From an uncultured Collinsella sp. (GTDB taxonomy: Bacteria; Actinomycetota; Coriobacteriia; Coriobacteriales; Coriobacteriaceae), in the NCBI GenBank assembly GCA_900552155.1, contig URYU01000003.1, positions 1 through 33,396 of the forward strand: 33,396 nt of DNA, given 5' to 3'. The notes below the pieces were generated by a model, which was not told where the DNA came from, searched no databases, and saw only the letters and a list, made by a program, of their open reading frames with translations. Numbering within the stretch: position 1 is the first letter of the stretch; each line of letters opens with the position of its first letter. A program made the translations under genes and the position numbers. Of the stretch, positions 20,556-27,707 are shown in pieces.

Positions 20556-21407
20556 ATGTACGTAACCTTGCGCGAAGTTCTGGCAGAGGCTAACCAGCTC
20601 AACATGGCCGTTGGTGCTTTCAACACCCATAACCTCGAGATGTGCCCGTCGATTATTCGCGTCGCGGCTCGCCTGCACACCCCCGTGATCATCCAGACCT
20701 CCGAGGGCACCGCTAGCTATGTCGGTCACCGCAACCTGGTTGCTGTGTGCAAGTCCATGGCCGAGGAGTACGGCGTCACCGTTGTTCTCCACCTCGACCA
20801 CGCCAAGAACTTCGACGAGATCCGCAAGGCTCTCGAGGCCGGCTATAGCTCGGTAATGTTTGACGGCTCCGCGCTTCCCTTCAAGGAGAACATCCTTGGT
20901 ACCAAACGCATCGTCGAGATGGCTCAGGCCCACGGCGCTTCCGTTGAGGCCGAGCGCGGTACCGTCGGCGGTACCGAGGATGGCGTCGCCGTCGCCGATG
21001 CCGACGTGCGCTATACCGATCCCGAGCAGGCTGTTGAGTTCATCGAGAAGACCGGCATCGACGCCCTTGCCGTCGCTATCGGCACCAACCATGGTCAGTA
21101 CAAGTCCAAGACCAACATCTCCTTCGATCAGCTCGAGAAGATCCGCGATGCCGTGAACGGCTTCCCCCTGGTCATCCATGGTGGCACCGGTGTTAAGGAC
21201 GAGGACGTTCGTCACGTCATCGACCTGGGTATCCGTAAGTTCAATGTTGGTACCGATCTGCTCGTCAACTGGAACAAGACCTCCAAGCAGTGCTATGACG
21301 AGCTCAAGGAGAACGCCTCCAACCGCAACATGGTTATGCCTGCTCAGAAGGCCGTCGAAGAGGTTGTCGAGCATCGCATCAGCCTCTTCAAGAATATCGT
21401 CGCTTAG
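20556..21407 (+). CDS. fba: Class II fructose-bisphosphate/ketose-bisphosphate aldolase
   Basis: This is a zinc-dependent aldolase that cleaves a ketose 1,6-bisphosphate to DHAP and an aldehyde phosphate. It is 283 residues, the length of the short FbaA/GatY/KbaY group. D81-H82 (HLDHAKN) give the catalytic aspartate and a zinc ligand. EAERGTVGG, GTNHG (H179) and VIHGGTG (H208) supply the remaining metal and phosphate sites. AGGAGG (20542-20547) is 8 nt before the ATG. Codon choice is strongly biased (AAG, CTC, GTC, TCC), suggesting high expression, so it may be the glycolytic aldolase. It is 15 nt from the PTS EIIA gene, so a tagatose- or other ketose-phosphate substrate is also possible. Confidence 0.9.
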   Translation: MYVTLREVLAEANQLNMAVGAFNTHNLEMCPSIIRVAARLHTPVIIQTSEGTASYVGHRNLVAVCKSMAEEYGVTVVLHLDHAKNFDEIRKALEAGYSSVMFDGSALPFKENILGTKRIVEMAQAHGASVEAERGTVGGTEDGVAVADADVRYTDPEQAVEFIEKTGIDALAVAIGTNHGQYKSKTNISFDQLEKIRDAVNGFPLVIHGGTGVKDEDVRHVIDLGIRKFNVGTDLLVNWNKTSKQCYDELKENASNRNMVMPAQKAVEEVVEHRISLFKNIVA

Positions 21408-21422
21408 GGACGAGGCGCACCG

Positions 21423-21872
21423 ATGCAGATTACGGAGATGCTCAAGCGCGAAAACGTTCGCCTTGCCGATTCTGTCGATTCCTGGCAGGATGCGATCAAG
21501 CTCGCCATCGCTCCGCTCAACGAGGGCGGTTACGTCGAGGATCGCTATGCGGATGAGATTATCCGCGCCACCAACGAGATGGGTCCCTACTATGTGCTCA
21601 CCGAAGACGTCGCGCTGATTCACGGTCGCCCCGAGGATGGCTGCATTAAAGGTCAGCTTGCCGTGACGGTTCTGAAGAAGCCCGTTAGGTTCTCGGAAGA
21701 CAGCTTCGATGTTCGTCTTTTGGTCGCACTTGCGGCAGAGGATTCCAATTCACATATTGAGGCTATGCAGGTACTTGCTGGCATCTTTATGGATGAGGAC
21801 AAGATTGCGCAGATCGTCGCTTCTGATGATGCCGACGAGATTTATCAGGCATTTACGGGTGCGGCAGCGTAA
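21423..21872 (+). CDS. PTS sugar transporter EIIA component (fructose/ascorbate type)
   Basis: This cytoplasmic phosphocarrier passes phosphate from HPr to EIIB. It is 149 residues. The phosphorylated histidine is expected at H67 in VLTEDVALIHGRP, the usual PTS_EIIA_2 context; PTS EIIA of the ascorbate (UlaC) type has this form. A weak GAGG precedes the start, 15 nt after the aldolase stop, so the two genes are probably co-transcribed. The following 83 nt hold the hairpins described separately. Confidence 0.9.
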   Translation: MQITEMLKRENVRLADSVDSWQDAIKLAIAPLNEGGYVEDRYADEIIRATNEMGPYYVLTEDVALIHGRPEDGCIKGQLAVTVLKKPVRFSEDSFDVRLLVALAAEDSNSHIEAMQVLAGIFMDEDKIAQIVASDDADEIYQAFTGAAA

Positions 21873-21887
21873 AACAGTGTCGCTTGG

Positions 21888-21942
21888 TGCGGGCGAGTCT
21901 ATGTATTCGCCCGCATCTACCCCGAGGTGGGGCACGTGCCCC
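21888..21942 (+). promoter_or_regulatory. Tandem hairpins between EIIA and EIIB genes
   Basis: First hairpin: TGCGGGCGA (21888-21896) with TCGCCCGCA (21907-21915), a perfect 9-bp stem. Then two mutually exclusive stems share GGGG at 21929-21932: CCCC (21920-21923) with GGGG, or the perfect palindrome GGGGCACGTGCCCC (21929-21942). The latter ends just before the EIIB Shine-Dalgarno. There is no U tract, so these look like mRNA processing, stability or translation-control structures. Confidence 0.55.
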
Positions 21943-21955
21943 CAAAGGAAAGGAA

Positions 21956-22261
21956 ATGAACATGGTCAAGATTTTGTGCTGCTGCGGCAATGGTCTTGGA
22001 AGCAGCTTTGCCTGCCAGATGGCTATTGAACAGGTCATGAAGAAGCTCGGGGTCCAGTGCAAGATGGACCACGACAGCGTTTCCAGCGCCGCGGGTGCCT
22101 CCAAGGGCTTTGACATGATCGTCGCTGCCGAGAACTTCAAGACGCAGATCGAGAGCTACAACACCGGTCTTCCCTGCGTGTTCCTTAAGCGCCTTGTCGA
22201 TAAGAAGGAAATCGAGGAGAAGCTGACTCCGGTGCTCAAGGAGATGGGCGTCCTAGAGTAA
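21956..22261 (+). CDS. PTS sugar transporter EIIB component (lactose/ascorbate type)
   Basis: This small cytoplasmic protein carries phosphate on a cysteine and hands it to the sugar at EIIC. It is 101 residues. The sequence KILCCCGNGLGSSFACQM has the family signature, with the phospho-cysteine expected at C10, directly before GNGLGSS. Two starts are possible: ATG 21956 and ATG 21962. Both fit the doubled AAAGG (21944-21953). The frame is open further upstream, but that part overlaps the hairpins and is not protein-like. Confidence 0.9.
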   Translation: MNMVKILCCCGNGLGSSFACQMAIEQVMKKLGVQCKMDHDSVSSAAGASKGFDMIVAAENFKTQIESYNTGLPCVFLKRLVDKKEIEEKLTPVLKEMGVLE

Positions 22262-22315
22262 GGGTCTTTTCACCCAGATTGATAGAAATGTACATGAGAA
22301 AAAGGGGTGTACAAC

Positions 22316-23623
22316 ATGGCTGTTCTTGAGTTTATTATCAATAACATCCTGACGCAGGCCGCCGTTGTTATCGGTCTCGTCGCCTGCCTGGGCCTTGTGC
22401 TTCAGAAGAAGTCGGCCAACGACGTGTTGCTCGGCACGTTTAAGACGATGCTCGGCTTCCTTGTTCTGGCTGCCGGCTCGAGCGTCATGCAAGGCTCTCT
22501 TGCCTACTTTGGCGATATGTTCAACTCCGCCTTCGGCTTCAACGGCATGACCGCCGTCGTCGCTTCCATCGAGGGCATCAACGGTCAGGCAATGACCGAC
22601 CTCGGCCTTGGCTCCGAGATCGCCATCTGCCTCGCTGGCATCTTCGTGGTGAACATCATCCTCGCTCGTTTCACCAAGTTTAAGTATGTGTTCCTGACTG
22701 GCCAGGCCCTTCTGTGGGAGTCCACGCTCTGCGTCGTGTTCGCCTTCTTCTGCGGTCTTCGCGGTATCCCCCTGATCGTCGTCAGCTCCATCGTCGGTGG
22801 CGCCTTCGCTACCCTCATGCCTGCCTTCGCTCAGCCCGTTGTCCGCAAGATTACCGAGTCCGATGACATCGCCCTGGGTCACTTCTGCACCTTTGGCTAT
22901 ATGTTCACCGCCCTTATCGCAAGCATCACCAAGAAGCTCGCTGGCGGCAAGGAGTCCAAGTCCACCGAGGACCTCGAGATTCCGCAGTCCCTGTCCTTCC
23001 TCCAGGATACCTACGCTGCTGTCGGCCTGGTCATGATCGTTTTCTACCTGGTCGTCGCTGCTTTCGCTGGTCCCGCTGCTGCTGCTGACTACTGCGGCGC
23101 CACCAACTTCATGGTCTACGCTTTCCTCCAGGCCATGCAGTTCGTCGTCGGTCTGTACGTCCTGCTCGCCGGCGTCCGCCTGCTGCTCGCCGAGCGCGTC
23201 CCCGCCTTCCAGGGCATCTCGATGAAGCTCGTCCCCGATGCGCGCCCCGCTCTGGACTGCCCTGTCCTGTTCACCTATGCCCCTAACGCCGTTATCTTCG
23301 GCTTCGTGTTCACCACGCTTGGCTCGCTGATCGGCATGGCTATCACCGGCTTCATGGGCACCCTCGTCATCCCCGGCGTTATGTCCAACTTCTTCGCTGG
23401 CGGCACTGCTGGTGTCTTCGGTAACGCCATCGACGGTCGTCGCGGCGCCATCATCGGCTGCATCTTCCACGGCATCTTCATCATGATCCTGCCTGCGCTC
23501 CTGTCCCCGATGCTCGCTCAGATTGGCTTCGTGAACATGACCTGCACCGACGTCGACACCGTCGTCACCGGCTTCTTCTTCATGGCCATCAAGTCCATCC
23601 TCAGCGTCTTTGGTATCGCATAA
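22316..23623 (+). CDS. PTS sugar transporter EIIC component, ascorbate (UlaA/SgaT) family
   Basis: This is the membrane channel of the PTS, 435 residues with ten or more hydrophobic segments. The stretches VLQKKSANDVLLGTFKTMLG, GDMFNSAFG and ILARFTKFKYVFLTG are characteristic of the UlaA/SgaT family. ATG 22316 is chosen over GTG 22307 because AAAGGGG (22301-22307) lies 8 nt before it. That Shine-Dalgarno sits at the loop end of a TGTACA (22289-22294) / TGTACA (22308-22313) stem. No ascorbate-pathway enzymes (UlaG, UlaD, UlaE, UlaF) are in the window, so the true substrate may be another sugar. Codon bias is strong, as in fba. Confidence 0.92.
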   Translation: MAVLEFIINNILTQAAVVIGLVACLGLVLQKKSANDVLLGTFKTMLGFLVLAAGSSVMQGSLAYFGDMFNSAFGFNGMTAVVASIEGINGQAMTDLGLGSEIAICLAGIFVVNIILARFTKFKYVFLTGQALLWESTLCVVFAFFCGLRGIPLIVVSSIVGGAFATLMPAFAQPVVRKITESDDIALGHFCTFGYMFTALIASITKKLAGGKESKSTEDLEIPQSLSFLQDTYAAVGLVMIVFYLVVAAFAGPAAAADYCGATNFMVYAFLQAMQFVVGLYVLLAGVRLLLAERVPAFQGISMKLVPDARPALDCPVLFTYAPNAVIFGFVFTTLGSLIGMAITGFMGTLVIPGVMSNFFAGGTAGVFGNAIDGRRGAIIGCIFHGIFIMILPALLSPMLAQIGFVNMTCTDVDTVVTGFFFMAIKSILSVFGIA

Positions 23624-23661
23624 GGATTCTTGTAGCGCCTGACGAAGGTCCAAGTCTTTCT

Positions 23662-23716
23662 TTAAGGGGGTTGTTCCTGTGCCTGGTCCCCGGCAGGGGA
23701 ACAACCCCTTTCGTTT
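23662..23716 (+). terminator. Intrinsic terminator after the PTS genes
   Basis: AAGGGGGTTGTTCC pairs with GGAACAACCCCTT (one bulged G) around an 18-nt loop and is followed by TCGTTT. The tail is imperfect, so some read-through into the next genes is possible. Confidence 0.75.
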
Positions 23717-23739
23717 ATTACTGCTAGTGGAGGTTTCCA

Positions 23740-24132
23740 ATGGGTTTGTTTGGATTTGGCAAGAAAAAGGAGAAGGTGGCCTCCGCTGCAGCCGAGACCG
23801 CACCCGTTCTCGATCGAGATGCCGTTCTCGACGCCGTTAAGGCAAAGCGTTCCGAGCTCGAGGGCAAGGAAGGCGTCGCTGCCGCAAACGTTCTAAACGA
23901 GATTGGCAAGCTTTATGCCGATGCCAACATGGTCGACGAGGCCGTTGAGGCATACGAGCAAAGCCTGGAAGTCAATCGCACGATGGGCAAGGCGTCTGCG
24001 GCACTGGTCAAGCTGTACAACAAGAAGCGTGCGGCTGCCGCCGAAGCGAAAGACGATGAGGCTATCAAGTATTACATGGACAAGGTTACCGAGATGCTTG
24101 CTATCTCCAAAGACCAGCTTCGTGGCAAATAA
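23740..24132 (+). CDS. Small TPR-repeat protein of unknown function
   Basis: The product is 130 residues. It begins MGLFGFGKKKEKV, a short hydrophobic and then basic stretch (possibly a membrane-surface contact), followed by an Ala-rich linker. Residues about 48-85 (NEIGKLYADANMVDEAVEAYEQSLEV in part) fit one tetratricopeptide repeat, and a second, weaker helical pair follows to about 122. TPR modules bind other proteins. GGAGG (23729-23733) is 6 nt before the ATG. The 26-nt gap to the kinase-DeoC gene suggests one operon, so it could be a partner or scaffold of that enzyme. No function is proved. Confidence 0.8.
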   Translation: MGLFGFGKKKEKVASAAAETAPVLDRDAVLDAVKAKRSELEGKEGVAAANVLNEIGKLYADANMVDEAVEAYEQSLEVNRTMGKASAALVKLYNKKRAAAAEAKDDEAIKYYMDKVTEMLAISKDQLRGK

Positions 24133-24158
24133 TTGGGTAGTAAGAAGGGTTTCCCAGC

Positions 24159-25463
24159 ATGGAGAAGACGCTGATTTTGCTTGCCGGACCTCCGGCTACG
24201 GGCAAAACCGATTTGGCAGATCGCATCAAGGCTCGCCATACATCCGAGAGCTTTTTGAGCGTCTCGCTTGACGACGTTAAAGAAGAGTATTGGGATACGT
24301 ACGGCTTTAACAATGCCGAGGAAAAGGCGCAGGTTGATGCGAACGCTCTTCAGGAGTGGTTCCGTCGCCTCGATGTCGCCATGGCGGATGGGCCGCAGAT
24401 TATGTGCGATTATCCGTTTTCCGCTAAGCAGCACGACAGGCTCGCCGAGCTGGCAGACAAGCACGGCTACCGTGTGCTCACGATTCGTCTTGTCGCCGAT
24501 CCCGTTATGATCAGCAAGCGCTACCGTGCTCGCGATCTTAAGCCGACGCGTCATCTTGCGCACATTGTGACGCATTATCACAAGGGCGATGTGCTCGAAG
24601 ATCGTAGCAAGGGCGACGACCTGGTCGATTTGGATATCCTTGTCGACCGCATCAAAAACCGCGGCTATGATACGTTTGAGCTGGGTCATACCATTGAGCT
24701 TGACGTGACCAATGTCGATACCGTTGACTATCCGGGCTTTTTGGCCAAGGTCGATGAGTATCTGGACGATCCCTCGTCGGTTGCCGCCATTGCCGCCAAG
24801 GCGGGGGCAGAGTTTACTGATGAGGACCTCTGCTCGCGCATCGATTATACATTGCTTAAGCCGACGGCGACTTGGGATCAGATTGATGCCGTTTGTGCCG
24901 AGGCATTCGAGTACGGTTGTGCCAGCGCATGCATCCCGCCTTCGTATATCGCCCGTGCTCACAAGGCCTATCCCGACCTTGCGCTCACCACGGTCATCGC
25001 TTTCCCGCTTGGCTATATGACGAGCGCTGCGAAAGCGGCCGAAGCGGCCGATGCCTACGCCAACGGTGCCTCCGAAATCGACATGGTGATCGATCAGGGC
25101 ATGGTCAAAGCCCGCGATTACCAGGCAATCGAGGACGATATTCGAGCCGTGCGCGAGGCTGTGCCCAACGCGACGCTCAAGGTTATTGTCGAAACGTGCT
25201 ATTTGGCGCAGGAAACCAAAAAGCCGATCTGTCATGCCGTCGAGGCTGCCGGCGCAGACTTTATTAAGACGTCTACGGGCTTTGGTACGGCTGGTGCCCA
25301 GGTTGAGGATGTCTATCTGTTTGCTCAAGAGTTGGGCGGCCGTGTAAAGGTCAAGGCATCGGGCGGCGTTCGCACGAAAGAAGATCTTGCACTTATGTCG
25401 GGCGCCGGTGCCGATCGTATCGGCGCGAGTGCCAGCCCGCGCAAGCTTTTCGGCGCGCGCTAG
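24159..25463 (+). CDS. deoC: P-loop kinase fused to deoxyribose-phosphate aldolase (DeoC)
   Basis: This is a 434-residue two-domain enzyme. Residues 1-200 form a P-loop kinase (AAA_33/zeta-toxin-like): Walker A GPPATGKT (10-17), SLDDVKEEY (36-44), CDYPF (83-87) and a lid-like arginine patch KRYRARDLKPTRH (120-132). Residues about 218-434 are DeoC, a class I aldolase that splits 2-deoxyribose 5-phosphate to glyceraldehyde 3-phosphate and acetaldehyde. Its D308 (EIDMVID), Schiff-base K370 (FIKTSTG) and K399 (VKASGG) are all present, so both halves look active. The stop codon comes only after the full DeoC domain, and the linker shows no frameshift. DeoC is normally a single-domain enzyme of about 220-260 residues. 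The kinase substrate is unknown; a sugar or deoxyribose is my guess. Confidence 0.9.
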   Translation: MEKTLILLAGPPATGKTDLADRIKARHTSESFLSVSLDDVKEEYWDTYGFNNAEEKAQVDANALQEWFRRLDVAMADGPQIMCDYPFSAKQHDRLAELADKHGYRVLTIRLVADPVMISKRYRARDLKPTRHLAHIVTHYHKGDVLEDRSKGDDLVDLDILVDRIKNRGYDTFELGHTIELDVTNVDTVDYPGFLAKVDEYLDDPSSVAAIAAKAGAEFTDEDLCSRIDYTLLKPTATWDQIDAVCAEAFEYGCASACIPPSYIARAHKAYPDLALTTVIAFPLGYMTSAAKAAEAADAYANGASEIDMVIDQGMVKARDYQAIEDDIRAVREAVPNATLKVIVETCYLAQETKKPICHAVEAAGADFIKTSTGFGTAGAQVEDVYLFAQELGGRVKVKASGGVRTKEDLALMSGAGADRIGASASPRKLFGAR

Positions 25464-25471
25464 AGGCAGTC

Positions 25472-25501
25472 TGGGGCATTCTTTGCATAAAGAATGCCCC
25501 A
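25472..25501. terminator. Perfect hairpin after kinase-deoC, probable terminator without U tract
   Basis: GGGGCATTCTTT / AAAGAATGCCCC is a perfect 12-bp stem with loop GCAT, 9 nt after the stop codon. AAGATGG follows in place of T residues, so termination would be weak or factor-assisted. Confidence 0.5.
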
Positions 25502-25589
25502 AGATGGTGGTGAGTCGGTGAAGTATGCTCGGCTGGAGTGGAATATACGCGGGCAGCGTTATCGATGTGTGTCTTTTGAGATTTTGCAG

Positions 25590-25603
25590 TTAACATTTGT
25601 TAA
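25590..25603. promoter_or_regulatory. Operator-like palindrome before the GntR gene
   Basis: TTAACATTTGTTAA has 6-bp arms (TTAACA/TGTTAA) and a 2-nt centre, 56 nt before the regulator start. It sits inside a wider GTCTTTT ... AAAAGAC repeat (25571-25607). It is a reasonable candidate for autoregulation by the GntR protein. I could not find a convincing second copy upstream of the transaldolase gene. Confidence 0.4.
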
Positions 25604-25658
25604 AAGACAGTACCTGATATCAAGGATTTAGAGAATTAGTCTAGATAGGGGAGGGATG

Positions 25659-26396
25659 ATGACCGATACGTCTGAGCTCGATTTTAGCGGCAAGGAACAG
25701 CTGTACTCTCAGCTGTACGATATCTTGTTCCAGGGAATTACGAGCGGTGCCTACAAGATTGGCGATTACATTCCCTCCGAAAGCGATCTTATGAAGCGCT
25801 ATGACGTTTCGCGTGCAACGGCGCGCAAAGCGATGGAGCTGCTTTCTAATAATGGCTTGATTGAGAAGAAGCGTGGCCGCGGATCCGAGGTTATTGCCAA
25901 CGTGCCACTTAGCTCGCCTAAGCGTGTCTCGAGCTATATCAAGAAGAATGTGGACGAGTTTGCAGTGCCGCAAAAACGCTTGATTGAGTCTGGCGTTGTA
26001 ACCATGCCTCAGCACGTTGCCCACGAGCTGGGCTTGGCGGAGGGCGCAAAGGCCTTCTGCCTTCGCCGTGTGCGCGTGTCGGGCGATCGCCCGTTCTATC
26101 TGGAGACGATTTATTACGAAGACGGCTATGTCCCGCATATTGCGGAGCGCGACTTTTCCAAGGAATCGCTTCGCGCTTATCTCAATAACTCGTGCGATAT
26201 CCGCTGGAGCCGTGTGAGCCAAAAGATTGGAGCTTGCGTTGCTACCGACGAGCAGGCCGAGCTTTTGGGCATCAGCGCCGGTGCTCCGTTGCTTAACATT
26301 ACGAGGGTTTCTCATGACCAGCAGAATGTGCCCCGTGAGTATGTGGAGTCGTTCTACCGCGCCGACCTCTACCGCCTCGAGATCGAACTCGATTAA
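25659..26396 (+). CDS. GntR-family transcriptional regulator, HutC/UTRA type
   Basis: This is a sugar- or metabolite-responsive repressor of 245 residues. The N-terminal winged helix (about 12-78) contains IPSESDLMKRYDVSRATARKAMELL, a clear GntR helix-turn-helix, and ends KKRGRGSEV. The C-terminal UTRA ligand domain (about 95-240) has CLRRVRVSGDRPFYLETIYY and the closing REYVESFYRADLYRLEIEL. Two ATGs are adjacent (25656 and 25659). The second is preferred because AGGGGA lies 6 nt before it, while GGG touches the first. It stands between kinase-deoC and the transaldolase-like gene and probably controls this island; its effector is likely a phosphosugar. Confidence 0.9.
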   Translation: MTDTSELDFSGKEQLYSQLYDILFQGITSGAYKIGDYIPSESDLMKRYDVSRATARKAMELLSNNGLIEKKRGRGSEVIANVPLSSPKRVSSYIKKNVDEFAVPQKRLIESGVVTMPQHVAHELGLAEGAKAFCLRRVRVSGDRPFYLETIYYEDGYVPHIAERDFSKESLRAYLNNSCDIRWSRVSQKIGACVATDEQAELLGISAGAPLLNITRVSHDQQNVPREYVESFYRADLYRLEIELD

Positions 26397-26488
26397 GGGG
26401 CTCTCCGTTCCGCTCTGACGCGGCGGCACTTTTGACAAACAATTCAGTCCGCACATTTCTATATCATCATGTATGTAAGGAGTACATT

Positions 26489-27193
26489 ATGGCAATCAAG
26501 GTATTTGCCGACGGTGCCAATCTCGAGGGCATGCTCGACATGGCCGAGAACGGTAACGTTCAGGGCTTTACGACTAACCCATCGCTTATGAAGGCGGGTG
26601 GCATGACCGATTATCGCGAGTTCGCCAAGACCGTGCTCGAGCACATCACCGATGTCTCGGTTTCGTTTGAGGTCTTCGCGGACGATGAGGCGGGCATGGA
26701 GGCCGAGGCTCGCGAGATTGCGACTTGGGCTGACAATGTGTATGTCAAGATTCCCGCACTCAATACCAAGGGTGAGTCGACCGCGGCGCTCGTTAAACGT
26801 CTTTCCGCTGACGGCATTAAGGTAAACGTTACGACGATCTTTACTCCCGAGCAGGTCGATGAGTTTGTGGACGCTGTCTCCGCTGAGACGCCGTCTATCA
26901 TCTCTATCTTCGCCGGCCGTATTGCCGATACCGGCGTTGATCCGCTGCCGTTGATGGCTGAGTCTGTCAAAAAGGCCGCGGCAGAGCCGCAGTGTGAGGT
27001 GCTCTGGGCGTCTACCCGTGAGCTGCTGAATATCTATCAGGCCGAGTCCGTGGGGTGCCAGATCATTACCGTTCCCAACAGCATCCTGGCCAAGCGCAAG
27101 AACGTCGGTAAGGACCTCATGGAGTATTCGCTCGACACCGTTAAGGGTTTCGCGCGTGATATCGAAACGCTTGGATTCCATATCCTGCCGTAA
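26489..27193 (+). CDS. fsa: Fructose-6-phosphate aldolase / transaldolase-like enzyme
   Basis: This is a class I aldolase of the small transaldolase family, 234 residues. MAIKVFADGANLEGMLDMAE and the loop GFTTNPSLMKAGG start the barrel. The Schiff-base lysine is K87 in VYVKIPALN, and SIFAGRIADTGVDP is the later phosphate-site region. The enzyme either cleaves fructose 6-phosphate to dihydroxyacetone and glyceraldehyde 3-phosphate or transfers dihydroxyacetone (transaldolase); the two cannot be told apart here. AAGGAG (26477-26482) is 6 nt before ATG 26489. The Shine-Dalgarno lies within ATGTA-N9-TACAT (26469-26487). TTGACA at 26432-26437 is a good -35 but lacks a well-spaced -10. Confidence 0.88.
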   Translation: MAIKVFADGANLEGMLDMAENGNVQGFTTNPSLMKAGGMTDYREFAKTVLEHITDVSVSFEVFADDEAGMEAEAREIATWADNVYVKIPALNTKGESTAALVKRLSADGIKVNVTTIFTPEQVDEFVDAVSAETPSIISIFAGRIADTGVDPLPLMAESVKKAAAEPQCEVLWASTRELLNIYQAESVGCQIITVPNSILAKRKNVGKDLMEYSLDTVKGFARDIETLGFHILP

Positions 27194-27274
27194 CCGGACA
27201 AGCCGAGTCGTCCATATCGGTTGATGGCAGAAGGAGTAAGGGTCGTCGTTGCCTGTACGGCGGCGACTCGTAAT

Positions 27275-27323
27275 GCCCCAAGTTGGCAAAGGCTCCTGGC
27301 TTTTGTTGACTTGGGGCTTTTGT
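27275..27323 (+). terminator. Intrinsic terminator after the transaldolase-like gene
   Basis: GCCCCAAGT (27275-27283) pairs with ACTTGGGGC (27309-27317), with an inner CAAAG/CTTTTG stem, and is followed by TTTTGTGTTT. It ends transcription 80 nt after the stop codon. Confidence 0.85.
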
Positions 27324-27363
27324 GTTTCAGGGTGAAATTTCCGTCTGGCACGCCATCTGAAAA

Positions 27364-27536
27364 ATGAAGATCGCAGGCGGTGCCGTCTGTACCTTGGGTA
27401 TCGCCTACGCGTATATGGCCCAGAAGGCGATTCAGAATGAATGCGCCGCCTATGGCATTGAGCGCAAGGTTGAGGCCAGGGTGGCCTGGGTATCGAGAAG
27501 GAGCTGACGCAGGAAGACGTTGACTCCGCCGACATC
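27364..27536 (+). pseudogene. Remnant of a fructose-type PTS EIIB domain, frameshifted
   Basis: The frame from ATG 27364 reads MKIAGGAVCTLGIAYAYMAQ and on, which is recognisable as a fructose-type EIIB (functional copies have CPTGIAHTYMA around the phospho-cysteine). It runs out of frame at about 27477. Adding one base there (GCC AGG to GCC CAG G) restores EAQGGLGIEKELTQEDVDSADI, the expected family continuation. The active-site proline and histidine are changed (CTLGIAY), so the domain is dead in two ways. No Shine-Dalgarno precedes it. After ADI the family sequence stops and transaldolase sequence begins. Confidence 0.7.
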
Positions 27537-27632
27537 GCGACCGTGCCTATGCCCGCGCTCAAGAAGTGGCTGCGCCACCCGCTGACCGATCAAGGTCTCG
27601 CCTCCCTCGAAGCTGACTGGAAAAGGTCGTCG
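27528..27632 (+). pseudogene. Remnant of the C-terminus of a TalC-type transaldolase
   Basis: In the restored frame the sequence from 27528 reads ADIATVPMPALKKWLRHPLT then DQGLASLEADWKR. This matches the end of TalC/YwjH-type transaldolases, which close with a T-[MV]-P segment and HPLTDKGIE-FLADW. The normal stop codon after ADW is missing and the frame runs on without stop into the transketolase gene. The intact enzyme at 26489 belongs to a different branch and lacks the HPLTD end, so this is the remains of a second gene. The junction with the EIIB remnant falls on the shared Ala-Asp-Ile codons (27528-27536). Confidence 0.65.
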
Positions 27633-27654
27633 CGCGGGCTTAAACGAGTGAATT

Positions 27655-27691
27655 GCCCCGGCATCGCATCATCCAGTGCCGGGGTTGTTTT
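27655..27691 (+). terminator. Intrinsic terminator immediately before the transketolase start
   Basis: CCCCGGCA (27656-27663) and TGCCGGGG (27677-27684), a perfect 8-bp stem, are followed by TTGTTTT. It ends 17 nt before the transketolase ATG, directly before its Shine-Dalgarno. It may be the old terminator of the lost transaldolase gene, or an attenuator. Confidence 0.8.
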
Positions 27692-27707
27692 CAAGAGAGG
27701 AATTCGT

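Noticed and set aside
22253..25502. Long antisense frames opposite EIIC (516 codons) and kinase-deoC (476 codons)
   Set aside because: Both are codon-bias shadows of genes with clear families. The frame opposite EIIC encodes an Asp/Glu/His-rich chain, which is the usual antisense of a hydrophobic membrane protein.
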